NCBI GenBank assembly: GCA_947687605.1
Contig: CANTUT010000334.1
Location: 1 to 64,000 of the forward strand
Direction: 5' to 3'
Source of the DNA: Reutealis trisperma
Lineage: Eukaryota > Streptophyta > Magnoliopsida > Malpighiales > Euphorbiaceae
DNA: 64,000 nt
The position numbers and the translations under genes are program-made. The notes under the pieces are model-generated. The model saw only the letters and a list, made by a program, of their open reading frames with translations. It made no database searches and was not told the DNA's origin. Positions 12,897 through 23,559 of this stretch are shown here, piece after piece; the first letter of the stretch is position 1; every line of letters begins with the position of its first letter.

Positions 12897-13909
12897 AATT
12901 CTTTAACACTTGAGTATTTGCTTGTCCTCAAGCAAATTAAATAGTAACAACAGTAAGAAATAAAACCCACCTTCTCTAATCAAAGAAATTCAAAAAGATT
13001 TACAACAACTTGAAATCAGCAAGGCTCAAACATGGTAGCCAAATCAAGAAATGTCTAAAACAAATCTCAAAAACCTAAAACCTAAATTCTAAAGTTACAA
13101 GTTTGAGCAAATAATTTCATAAAGACAAAAGTTTAAGCAAAGTAGATTTATAAGGATTTTTCCTTTAGATGCTTGACTACTTACTTGACTTTTTATTGAC
13201 TATACATTTCAATTCATGTTTTCTTTTTAATTAACTAAGGAGCCTAACTTATTTGAATTATCATCTTGGCCTTTTTCTGTGAATGTAAATACTTGTGGTG
13301 CCAGCCCCCGGTTACTCAACTAGAATCACACATTCAAATGGCTACTAGCACTATTCATATTCTTAACCCCTTTTGTTTAAAAGAGTTAAGAACAGTAGAA
13401 TATGTAAACATTTTCAAAGCTCCTTTGCGCAATCTTTTTTTTTTTATATATATACTTATGTTTTTTTCCTTTTTTTTTAAAGAAAAACAGTCATACTAGC
13501 TAAAGTATTAAGCATTTTTACTAAACTATAACAAAAATAACAGTGGAATAAAATAGGCTCAAAAACTGTAACTAAAGTTTCAAATTTTAGGCAAAAAGAA
13601 GATTTGCAAAAATTTAATTCCCTAATCATGACCATCACATTCAATCCACACTGCAACAAGTCATTGTCTTAGAAAAATTAGACCAATTTATCACTAGAGA
13701 GAGTTGATGCTTGGCATGGGGAATTCTGGTTAGGTTGCCAAGAGATGGACCATGCTGTGTTCATCATCCACCTCATGTAAATCTTTGATGGTCCACTCAA
13801 ATCCACCAACTGTCTACTCTAATACCTCTATAAAATGAATCTCCCTCTCTAAAGAAAATTTAAAGACTATAAATACTAACTAAATACTTGAGTCTCCCAC
13901 AAAGTAGCA

Positions 13910-14784
13910 CTATGAGAAGGGTGGCAATGGGTTTAGATTGTATGTGGTGAGTTGTGGTATTGCTAGAATTTGGGTTACGTTAAGGGTGGGTGTTTTAACC
14001 ATGGGTGGATTTTTGTTAGTCTCCTCAAAAGGTGGGAGGATTGGAATGATAGGGGAGGTGTGATTTTCAGCATGCATAGCTTCCCCCTCCATGCTCTCAC
14101 ACAACTTGCTATCATTAGAAGAGAATTCTTTGATACTTGAATCTATTTTGCCCATAGCATATTATTCAATTTGGGATTGCACATCTAAACAATCATCTTC
14201 ATCAGGTTCTTTGTGCAACATTCCCAAATTGGCCTTACCATTCTCTTCTTCCTCATTGTTATCATCCTAAAACCAATTGATGGTAGTGGTCTTTTGTTGC
14301 TCTTCTAGAATAGCTTTAGTATCGTTAGGTAAATTGCCTTCAGATCTCTCACTTAACATTTCCAAAATCTACCTAATGAAATTTTCTAATTGTGAAGAGA
14401 GGTCTGTTAGTATTCCAAAGCTGTCTTGATGCTCTGAAATCTTTTCTCTATGACTTCCACAAATGTGATAAGCATCTCTTCCAACTTGTGCTCCTCCTGT
14501 GTATATTCATCATCCCCTAATGTAGTGTCTACTTCAAATTGAGTTGGGAATCCAACTTCTGATGCATTGTATCTTTTGTCTAGTTCCTCGACCCAATTCT
14601 CTATAGATTTAATGAATCTTTCTAATGCAGACTCAAGGGATGACTTCTCTTTTAGTGCTTCCCATGAATATTCCTTTGGGAAATAAGTGTGATAGATGTA
14701 TCCATGATCGTGATAATGATTTCCCTAGTATTCCTATTCTAAATTTGGGTAAGAATTTCAGTCCTGATAGTTCCGATCAGCCAT
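13910..14784 (-). pseudogene. Gag-like or unknown ORF remnant
   Basis: A minus-strand frame starts with an ATG at 14784 (MADRNYQD) soon after the primer site and continues with stops through a region rich in E, K and L (for example WEALKEKSS and LDKRYNASE). It ends in a proline-rich open stretch at 14155-13910. I do not recognise a catalytic domain. Its position directly after the primer site suggests a diverged gag or a product peculiar to the non-autonomous family. In-frame stops mean it is not functional now. Confidence 0.4.
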
Positions 14785-14942
14785 GGAGATAATTTTTTTT
14801 CTTCTAGAAACACAAACTTAAAACAAAACAAAAACGTAAAATAGAGAAAACAAATAAAATAAGTAAAGCAAAAATAAAAACAAATATGAAAATAAAAACT
14901 AGATCAATAATCTCTATTAATATTGCTAATATTATAAAACTA

Positions 14943-14960
14943 TCCCAAGCAACAGTGCTA
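14943..14960 (-). other. Primer-binding site (Athila type, minus strand)
   Basis: Read on the minus strand this is TAGCACTGTTGCTTGGGA, aligned to TGGCACCATTGCCAGGGA in the Athila element at 20921. The spacing to the LTR end is the same in both elements. It sets the orientation of this element. Confidence 0.8.
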
Positions 14961-14966
14961 AAAACT

Positions 14967-16324
14967 TGATGTGCAGAAATGCACACTAACAAACTACAAA
15001 TGCACAGGTCATTATCAAGTAATAAAGTAGTGAGTATGAGTATCATCTCCATAAGGATAGTTTAAAAGCACTAGTGCAAACTTAAACTATTGTCTAGTTG
15101 ATCAAAATGAAGATTAATTAAAGTAAGCTAAATTAACTAAGCTAACCTGAGAAAGCAAGTAATGATACTGATGAAATAATCTAGGCAAAGCTAATCTATA
15201 TATGAATCCCCCTAGTTTCTCATATATATCAAACAATGAATTGAGTTAGACCTCCATGAGATTACTCTAGAACCTCTCTTAAGCGATCTAGTCCCTAATT
15301 CCTAGGTAAATTGGAAGGAATCTCTTCTCATCCAAGATCAAATAGGAATAGCATTAACATCACAGAGTTAAAGCCAAAAGAGTCTTGTAAATCTATCTCT
15401 AGCATCCCAATCAACTCTCTATTTCTATGGGTGATCTATCTATATCAGGGTATCTCTACTCGTCCAATATAGAAATATTATCCAATCAATAAGCTAGCAA
15501 TTGCTAATTTGAATAATAAGATTTATCATGAAAATAAAATAATCAAGGATGAATTGATTAAAGTTTAAATCCTTCAATCTATACAATCAAAACTAGGGTT
15601 CATTACAAATAGAATTAGTTCATATTAAAATTGAAGAATAAAGATGTAGAAAATAAAAGAAGAAGAAATCTCAAACACATCTTGAAGATGTTCTTCGAAA
15701 TCTTCTCTTCAATCTTCCACATCCACTTGGATCTTAGTCTTTGATTTGATTAAATCTTCAATATCTCTAGCCTTCAAACCTCTCCCGTGACTCTAGGGCT
15801 TAGCCAACCTTTAGATTTCTTTTTTTTGCTCTGTGGCGGCTCCCCTTTTTTCTGCACAAAATTCCTTTATATATAGCTATTGAACCTTCCGCCTACGGCC
15901 AATGCCACGGTTGTGGGTCACCCTATTAGCACAATGTCAATTTAATTTATGGTATGGCATGGGTGTGGGTTAAGCCATGGCTTATCCTATGGCAAGCTAT
16001 TGGAACTCATCAATTTTGCTTCTTAAGTCACAGCCAGACTCATGAGCATGGCTCACCCTATGGCAGGCTACTGCCTCTAATTCCTTAGGCCATGTCCAAC
16101 CCCACGAGGGTGGCTCTGGCCATAGGATAGGAATGATCTTCAATACTTTTCCCATTTTCTTTAATTTTTGCTCCTTAGCTTAGTAGTTTCTTGATAGATT
16201 GATCCATAGCTCCTAAAAATATGAAAGAACTCTGGAAAGACACCTGACAAATAAATCAAACTCAATTTAAGGAGAAAATACATTAAGAACAAAGGGTAAA
16301 ATATAGTTAATTAAACACTTATCA
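14967..16324 (-). repeat. 5' LTR of the non-autonomous Athila-like element
   Basis: On the plus strand it starts TGATGTGCAGAAATGC and ends CACTTATCA. It is the partner of 11541-12896. The primer site follows it on the minus strand. The TGTGA target duplication lies immediately outside at 16325. Confidence 0.88.
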
Positions 16325-16331
16325 TGTGACA

Positions 16332-18200
16332 ACTAAACTCTTAGAACTCAAATGGTCCAGCTACAGGTATATTTGGACAAATAACTAGGATGTGAGAACA
16401 AAATTTGTTGTGGATTAGATAGAAAGTTTATAAAAAGTAGTTGGTTGGATATGTTCCCTAGTTTAAAGTGCAAGAATTTGATTACTAGTATTTCTAACCA
16501 TTTAGCTGTCCTTGTGCTCTTTAGTCTAATTTCTTCCTCTATTAAAAGATGTTTTAGGTTTTTTAACATGTAGGTGGAGCATCTTCAATTCATGACTTTG
16601 GTGGGAGAGCTTTGAAGAACTAAGGTGAGAGGTGGAAGATGATACTAGTTTATAAGAAATTAGCTCTTTTGAGAAGCCTTTGAGATAGTTAATTAGAGAG
16701 CACTATTCTGACATTTTTTAGAGAGTGAAGCATCACCAACATAAAGTTAAAGGGATTCAATTACAACTCCAAACTTATCCCCTGAATATTTTCTTCTGGA
16801 TAAGGAAAGAGCTTATGTGAATCATTTAAGGACTTTATTAAGATGGGAAGAGAACTTTAATAAACAAAAGTCTAAGAATCACTGGATTGAACTAGGTAAC
16901 CAAAATACCAAATTTTTTCATCAATCTCTTAAGTAAAAGGTGGCAAGGAATAGAATTAATAGTGTAACTAAAGAAGGGAAGTGAATAGTCAATAAAATGA
17001 GGCGATAGCCAGGTTTGTTGCCTTTTATAAGGAGCAGTTAGGATTTACAGCAATTAGGATTGAACAGATTAATCCTATAATATGTAATGCTAGTCCTTTT
17101 CTCACTGATGCTCAAGCAAATATTTTATGTATAGAGATTACTGATGAGGAAGTTAGGAGGGCTCTTTTTTCCATAGGTAATGATAAGGCTCCAGGGCCTG
17201 ATGGCTTTAATAGCTTGTTTTTTAAGAAAACTTGTGGTGTAATAGGTAGAGATGTGGTGGAGGCTATGAGATAATTTTTCCTATATAGAAGAATGACATC
17301 TGAGCTAAATTCAACACTTCTAACACTAATTCCTAAGGTCCTTAACCCTGGGAGGCTAGGAGACTATAGATCCATTGCTTATTGTAATGTATTATATAAA
17401 TGCATTACAAAAGTCATTTCTAATAGGCTCCAAAATACTCTCCCTTCTTTGATTAACAAAGCACATTTTGCTTTTGTGCTTAGTAGGAGAATCATGGATA
17501 ATATTCTTGTAGCCCATGAGTTGGTTTGGGAATATAATGAAGATAAAGGAAAAGGGGGGATTGCGCATTTAAAATAGACCTCAAAAAAGCTTATAATTCT
17601 ATTCATTGGGATTGTATAAAGGAAATCTTATTGAGGTTTTGGTTTCCTACTATTTTTATTAAGTGGGTCATACAATGTGTAAGGTCTCTAGTATACTCAA
17701 TTCTTATTAATGGCTAGCCTATAGGAAAGTTCAAGGGGACAAAAGAGGTGAGACAAGGGGATCCATTATCCCCTTTATTTTTTATGATAGTAATAAAATA
17801 CTTCTCTAGGAGTTTTAAGGAGATGTGTACACCTGCATTTCAATTCCACTCTGGGTGAAAAAGCTTGGGGATAATGCCTTTATAGATGATCTTTTCCTCT
17901 TATGTAAAGGTGACATTGCAACTGTTACCCAATTATAAAATACACTCAAACACTTCTTCAATATTTCAAGTTTGCAAGTAAATCCTCTCAAAAGTTTAAT
18001 GTATTTTAGTAGAGTTCATAATGCTAATAAAGAGCTCATTCCAAAGCTGTTGGGATTTTTAGAGGGTCATCTCCCTGTTAGATATTTAGGGCTACCTTTT
18101 TTCAATCATAGACTCTCTAAAGCTGATTATCAAGTTCTTATAGAGAAAACTAGGAGAGTTCACAATTGGACTTTTAAATTCCTTTCCTATGCTAGAAGGT
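16332..18200 (+). pseudogene. LINE endonuclease end and reverse transcriptase (part 1)
   Basis: At 16438-16520 the frame reads WLDMFPSLKCKNLITSIS, then NHLAVLVLF, the C-terminal signature of plant LINE endonucleases. Around 16880-16940 there is SKNHWIELGNQNTKFFHQS, a conserved linker before RT. RT begins near 17100. Motifs include LTLIPKVLNPGRLGDYRSIA and CNVLYKCITKVISNRLQ at 17310-17440, a QGDPLSPLFF block at 17755-17785, and the active-site box as FIDDL at 17879 (usually FADDL). The LPVRYLGLP block is at 18075-18105. Stops and frameshifts are frequent. The piece ends in the motif FLSYA at about 18185. Confidence 0.85.
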
Positions 18201-18201
18201 A

Positions 18202-19665
18202 TGAGGCCTCGCTCAAGTGCTGGTCCGATTCACTAAATGGGATCGCAATACTCATTTGGATTTGAACTTACAATGGAACACTTGGGTTAAAATAGATTGA
18301 TTTTGAAAAGAGTCACCATCTTTATTTTATTTTATTTCAGAAAAGATTAAGGGAAAAATCCAAATGACTCCAATTAATATCTCAAAAGAAAATATCACTA
18401 GCCTCAAAATCAAAGAGGATTCAATGACTAGGTTTTTGATTTATTTTAATAAAATTAGTTTGGCCATTTTTATATAAAATAACTTAAAATAAATTTCATG
18501 AATAGAAATAAGGGTGGTGCTTGAGTAATAATATTCGTGCAATGCATGATAGTTATAAAGTGATAAACAAAATATAATCCACTTAAGAACTATTACAAAC
18601 TGAAATGGATTAAAAATAAATAAAATAGATGATCTTTTCTCTAGCCCTTATAGGTATGAGAAAAAGTGCACATTCCTTAATTAATTGCAAAAATCTACAA
18701 ATCAAAAAGAGATTAGCACAGAAGAAACAACACAATTATAAAACAAAATAGAAATAATCTCATTAAAAAAAAAGAAAGAAAAGGGAAAATTATTTTAAAA
18801 AATATTTTGGAGTTGATGCCTAAAAGGCTGGCATGACTAAATGGGAATTAAACCCCATGTAGTTCTTCCTTCTTGTGAAAGAGAGGTTTTGGAAAAGGTT
18901 AATTTGATTGGTCAATTTAATTTAGATTTAAAATTAAAAAGATTATATCCTTTTAGTTTTAGACTTGGGAAAGATATAAGAGAAAGAATTCTAAATCTAA
19001 TTTAAGAAATTTCAAAAGAAGTAATTATACCTTGGTTTTGTGCTTTCTTCATATAAACGGGGCAAGCGTTACACCATATATGAGCTCCACCTTAGGTCGG
19101 AATCTTACGAGATGAATCTTCTACAAAAAGAGTTAAACAAATAGAGAAACCAAGAAATAATAATTAAAAATCAAAATTAAACGTAGAACTTAGATTTAAA
19201 ATTAAAAAAAAAAGAGATTTTTTTAATCTTTGAAAATTGACAAAACTTTTAGCTTAAATATGATAGAAAATTTATAGATTTTCCGTATCTGAAACTTGTC
19301 ATCTAAAATGATTGGAAGTGGACCTTATTTATAGGAAAATTTTGAGTGAAAGTTAAGAAAAAGGGGGTGTCCCATAGGCCAGCATGCTTTTGGTGCTACT
19401 ACGATAAATGTGCTACTTGGTCAGGCGACACCAAAGTCATGCCGCTTGGCTCCCACAAGTACTTGGACCTCTAATCAACTTATTTCGGCCCATTTTAGCC
19501 CCTTTCGATTAGTATTGAGTCCAACTGATCATCTTATATTCAAATTTTAAGAAATTCCATTTTTTCAGTGTGGAGCTGTCCCCTTGACCCCAACCTATTA
19601 ATGATTAGCGAGATTGTCGTACTGGCTCAATGTAGCGCACTAATCTTAGCTAGTGTCAAGCTATG
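18202..19665 (-). repeat. Left LTR of the Ogre/Tat-like element (first part)
   Basis: It starts TGAGGCCTCGCTCAAG and matches 37525-39060 along its length. The Athila element cuts it at 19665. The remaining 35 bp or so (through GGGTTCACA) lie at 35900-35934. The interrupted LTR is therefore older than the Athila insertion. Confidence 0.8.
19661..19665. repeat. Target-site duplication CTATG/CTACG of Athila
   Basis: CTATG directly before the Athila 5' LTR and CTACG directly after its 3' LTR (35895-35899) differ by one C/T transition. In the uninterrupted right LTR the equivalent site reads GCTGTGATTGG near 39048, consistent with the duplicated target. Confidence 0.85.
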
Positions 19666-19860
19666 TGATAAATATATAATTGGCTATATTTTACCCCCTA
19701 TTTTTAGAGCACTTTATTGTTAAATTGAGTTTAATATGTTTGTTTAAGAGCTTTTTAGAGTATTTCTAGGAATATTTTATGTTCTACAATGCCTTGGTCA
19801 ATTGAGCCGAAAGCACGGATAAAAATCGAGAAACTGTGCATCTTTTGGACAAAGTTTCAA

Positions 19861-19980
19861 GTGACACGCCCAGAGACATGGGCGTGTCATTGCCCATGTC
19901 GTTACCGTATATGAAGAGGCAAGTGCTACGTGTTCAGAGTGTTGACATGCCCAACGACATGGGCGTGTCACTGGCCATGT
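19861..19980 (+). promoter_or_regulatory. Paired hairpin units upstream of the Athila TATA box
   Basis: Unit one is GACACGCCC, an 8-base spacer, then GGGCGTGTC, a perfect 9-bp inverted repeat near 19863-19888. Unit two, near 19944-19971, is TGACATGCCC, spacer, GGGCGTGTCA, with one mismatch in the stem. Each is followed by a CCATGTC segment. They lie within 140 bp of TATAAAA (19998). The same units in the 3' LTR (34852-34970) have decayed. A role as protein-binding sites or RNA structure is only inferred. Confidence 0.5.
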
Positions 19981-19997
19981 CAGGCTAAATTCTAGAG

Positions 19998-20004
19998 TAT
20001 AAAA
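19998..20004 (+). promoter_or_regulatory. TATA box of the Athila 5' LTR
   Basis: TATAAAA stands in the LTR about 330 bp after its start, and the same heptamer is kept at 34979 in the 3' LTR. Its place downstream of the G+C-rich units fits a U3 promoter. Confidence 0.6.
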
Positions 20005-20920
20005 GTTAATTTTAGACAGAATTGAGGGGATCTGAATTTTATTTTTTAGGATAGCAGTTTTCCTAAAGCGAAGAAAAGAATTTTCCAGCGATAATTGAAG
20101 GCGAAGATCAAAGTTTTTCACATTTCAATTCGAAGATTAAAGTGGAGAATTTCGAATCATTCATCATAGATTGTTTGGATCCTTTTCTATTTTTCTTTCG
20201 CTTTTGTACTCTCTCTTTTAACATGAACTAATTTCTTTTCTACCTAGATAATTGATGAATCTTAGAGTACTTTATATGGAATGAATAGGATTTTAATCAA
20301 TTAAATCATTCATTGGGATTGATTTATCTTTATGATTTATATTTGTTATTTCTAATTGTCAATTGCATGCTTGATAATTGGAATTAGTTTACTTATTAAT
20401 TGTCTTGAGAAAGCTTAGTTATAATTGATCACTCATAAAGGTTGAGAATTGATTGGGGTGTTAGAGATAGACCTACAAGATTTTTTGGTTTATAGTTCCT
20501 TGATTTTAATGTTGTTCTATTTAATTATAAATTGAAAAGAGATTCCTTTTATAATACCTAGTAATTAGGGATTGAATCGCTTGAGAGAGGTTTCAATCAA
20601 ACTTAGTGGAATGCCAATTCAATCTGATATATGATTTAGTTGAGTTCCATTCATGAAATACATATGGGATCTAAGAGGATTTAAATATCTAGATGGCTTC
20701 TACAATCAATTTTCCTGTTGCAACTCACTTACAATATCTTAATTTAAGTTTTTAATTTAGTTTATTTACTTTAGTTTAAATATTACTCAAACTTTTGATC
20801 AACTAGACAACAGTTAACGTTTGAGCTAGTACTTGAACCTTGTCTCCAGTGGAATGATAACTCACTCACTACTGTATTACTTGTGCAGTCTGTACATTTG
20901 CAGATTACGCATCAAGTTTT

Positions 20921-20938
20921 TGGCACCATTGCCAGGGA
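20921..20938 (+). other. Athila primer-binding site
   Basis: TGGCACCATTGCCAGGGA begins six bases after the 5' LTR. It resembles the known Athila/Tat site TGGCGCCGTTGCCGGGGA, with C/G-to-T/A changes at the differing positions. It is the priming site for first-strand synthesis. Confidence 0.88.
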
Positions 20939-21061
20939 CTTTTTAGAGTAATATTAGCAATAGAATTGAAGTTAGTGATTTATTTTTTATTTTTATTTGT
21001 TATTTAATTTTTGTTTTGGTTTTCTTTGCGAAATTCTCTTTTCAGGTACCCTTTTCTGTTT

Positions 21062-22623
21062 ATGACTAGAGCTAGTTCCTCCAATCTACTTGAATTGATC
21101 CAAAGTTAGCAAGAACATTGAGACAAAAGTGAAAGAAGGAACGGGAACTAGCTTTGGTGGGAGAGGTAACAGACTTGGAAGGCATTGATTCAAAGGAAGA
21201 GGTTGAAATAATGGCAGAAAACCAGCCAAGAACCATGCAAGAATATGCAAGGCCCACTCTTCCTGGGGCCAACTCAAGTATACAGAGGCCGACGATCGCT
21301 ATAAATAATTTTGAAATTAAGCTGAATGTGATACAGATGGTATAGTAGACTTGCCAATTTGATGGTTTCCTATATGAAGATCCTAATGCTCATTTTGAGA
21401 ATTTTTTGGAGATTTGTGATACATTTAAGATCAATAATGTCTCAGATGATGCAATTACGCTGTGTTTGTTTCCTTTTTCACTCCAGGATAAACCGAAGAA
21501 ATGGCTCAAGTCTTTCTCAGCCAGTACTTTTACTACATGGACTCAATTGGCAAAGAAATTCTTACAGAAATACTTCCCACCATCCAAGACCACTAAGTTG
21601 AGGAACGATATAACTTCCTTTCTTCAGCAAGATGGTGAGACTCTTTATGATGCATGGGAAAGATTTAAAGACTCATTGAGGAAGTGTCTGCATCATGGCC
21701 TTCCACTATGGCACCAGATTCAAACCTTTTATAATGGTTTAAACTATACAAGCAAATAGTCTATCAATACAGCAGCCGGTGGTTCCATCAACAACAAGAC
21801 ACCTGAAGAGGCGAATGACTTGATTGAAGACATGGCTCTCACAAACTATCAGTGGCAAGTCCCTAGAGATCAGAGAAGGATTAGAGGAGGTGGTTCACAT
21901 CAGGTGGACCCAAGTGTTGCATTGACCGCTCAGCTTGTAGCCATAAATAGAAAAATGGATTCCTTGACAGCATTTTTATCTATAAGACAAGCTCAAGTTA
22001 TGTGTTATGATTGGTGTGGGGGAGGACACCAAAGTCAAGATTGCCAAAGTGGCAATAATTTTGCCAAGCCAAAGCAGGTAGATTACATAGGAAATGCTCC
22101 AAGGTAGCAGAATAACCCCTACAGCAATACATATAATTCGGGGTGGAGGAATCACCCTAATTTCTCTTAGGGTAATCAGTCTAACCCGAGACCTCCACCT
22201 GGATTTCAGCAACAGCCTCATTATCAGCAAGTTCCACCTAAGAAGACTTCTTTAGAGGAAATGATGGAAAAATTTATTGAGTCGTCTGACTAGAGGCATA
22301 AGACAACTAAGACAGCACTTAGGAATCAACAGGCCTCCATTTATACTTTAGAGAATCAGATGGGCTAGATTGCTAAATTGCTTAGTGACCAACTGCAAGG
22401 AAGTTTGCTTAGTAACATTGAGGCAAACCCAAAACAATAGCTAAAAGCAATCACTCTAAGAAGTGGTAAGCAAATTGAGGGGGCTGTTAAGAAAAACCAA
22501 GAACAAGCATTTAGGGAAGAGGCACAAGGCGTCATTGTTAGAGAAGCTGAAAAGGAAGTTGTAGAAAGGGAAAAGGTAGTAGTAGAGAAAGAGAGAAAAG
22601 AAGAAACACAAGAGCCTGCCCCG
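21062..22623 (+). pseudogene. Athila gag remnant
   Basis: A possible start ATG is at 21062 (MTRASSSNLLELIQ, then a stop). The capsid region is well kept at 21340-21760 (QFDGFLYEDPNAHFENFLEI, then WLKSFSASTFTTWTQLAKKF and LRNDITSFLQQDGETLYDAW), typical of the retrotransposon gag family. A zinc-knuckle lies at 22003-22044 (CYDWCGGGHQSQDC); the first two cysteines are three residues apart rather than two. Stops at 21343, 21757, 22105, 22168 and others, many of them TAG, break the frame. Gag would form the particle and package element RNA. Confidence 0.85.
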
Positions 22624-23480
22624 ATGGTAAAAGAGTATCAGCCTCGAGTACCATATCCAGCTCGTTTGCATAAGGATAAAATGGATGCTCAGTTTGGTAA
22701 GTTTTGTGAATTATTTAAGCAAATTTATATTAACATACCATTTGCTGAGGCTTTATCACAAATGCCCAAATATGCTAAGTTTTCAAAGGAGCTACTTTCT
22801 AACAAAAGAAAGCTCGAAGAGGTATCATTTGTGCATTTTTTGGAAAATAGCTCAACAATCTTGTAAAGAAGGTTACCTAAGAAGTTGAAAGACCTAGGTA
22901 ATTTTAATATTCCATGTTTCATAAGTAACTTTTCAATTGAAAATGCCTTAGCTGACTTATGGGCTAGCATTAGTGTTATGCCCTACAAGATGTTTAAATA
23001 ATTAGGTATTGGAGAACCCAAACCAACACATATGACTATTTAGCTAGCTGATAAGTCTGTGGTACATCCTTGAGGGATTTTGGAAGATGTGTTAATAAAA
23101 GTTAAGGAATTTATTTTCTCCAATGACTTTGTCATCATTGATATGGATGAGGACGCGAATGTTTCACTTATACTTGGTAGGCCATTCTTGAATACAGCCC
23201 ACGCCCTTATTAATGTCCATGATGGCACATTGACTTTGAGAGTGGGGAGCAAAAAAATTATCTTTCATATTGCTAATGCTATGAAGTACCCACTAGAACT
23301 TAATGAGAAGGATTCATGCGATGATGTTATTGAGCATGAAACCATCAATTTTATTACTAACATTGTTTCCAAGGATCCCCTTGAGTTGTGTTTGGTGCAC
23401 GAAAATGTTGAGGATCAAGAAGTAACAAAGCAGCTGGCTTATTTAGAGTCAAACAAGCCATTTAAGAGTTAGGCATGTGA
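22624..23480 (+). pseudogene. Athila protease-region remnant
   Basis: The frame begins after the gag lysine/glutamate-rich tail and shows the family block PYPARLHKDKMDAQFGKF. The protease active site, normally ALADLGAS, reads ALADLWAS at about 22948-22971, so the glycine after D-L is lost. The C-terminal block SLILGRPFLNTAHALINVHD follows near 23166-23225. Stops at 22864, 22999, 23041 and 23470 interrupt it. The protein would have cut the Gag-Pol polyprotein. Confidence 0.85.
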
Positions 23481-23559
23481 AATAATTGAAATGCCCAAGG
23501 AAGAAAAAATGAGGCCTTCCATAGTAGACCCACTTGTTCTGGAACTTAAACCACTCCCA

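Larger units (their letters stand above)
12897..14966 (-). other. Interior of the non-autonomous Athila-like element
   Basis: Apart from the gag-like remnant at 13910-14784, this is non-coding and AT-rich with poly-T tracts near 13440-13480. The left end (12897-12950) is the tail before the 3' LTR on the minus strand, with the conserved GGACAAGCAAA block. No polymerase motif was found on either strand. Confidence 0.7.
11541..16324 (-). mobile_element. Non-autonomous Athila-like LTR retrotransposon
   Basis: Two direct LTRs of about 1.36 kb flank a 2.07-kb interior, and a perfect 5-bp target duplication (TGTGA) flanks the whole. On the minus strand the right LTR is followed by an Athila-type primer site, and the left LTR is preceded by a tail with GGACAAGCAAA and CTCAAGTGT motifs. 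The same motifs stand before the 3' LTR of the Athila element at 34610-34640. There is no RT or integrase, so it must have moved with proteins of a related element. The LTR pair differs at scattered sites. Confidence 0.88.
2922..16331 (+). mobile_element. Decayed Ty3/gypsy chromovirus (Tekay/Del-like)
   Basis: The order is truncated 5' LTR, tRNA-Met-type primer-binding site, gag, protease, RT, RNase H, integrase, chromodomain, polypurine tract and 3' LTR, which is the chromovirus order. The long LTRs (2.7-3.4 kb), the TGGTACCAAAGC primer site and the C-terminal chromodomain-like block fit the Tekay/Del clade. The internal region is only about 4.5 kb and is broken by many stops. An Athila-like element (11541-16324) sits in the last bases of the 3' LTR, and the final CA of that LTR is found at 16330-16331. 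The element itself appears to lie in the endonuclease region of the LINE that continues at 16332. Confidence 0.85.
19666..20914 (+). repeat. Athila 5' LTR
   Basis: It runs from TGATAAATATATAATT to ATTACGCATCA, 1,249 bp. A TATAAAA box at 19998 probably serves as the element promoter. Just upstream (19861-19980) are two G+C-rich inverted-repeat units. The 3' LTR copy differs at a modest number of mostly transition sites. Confidence 0.92.
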
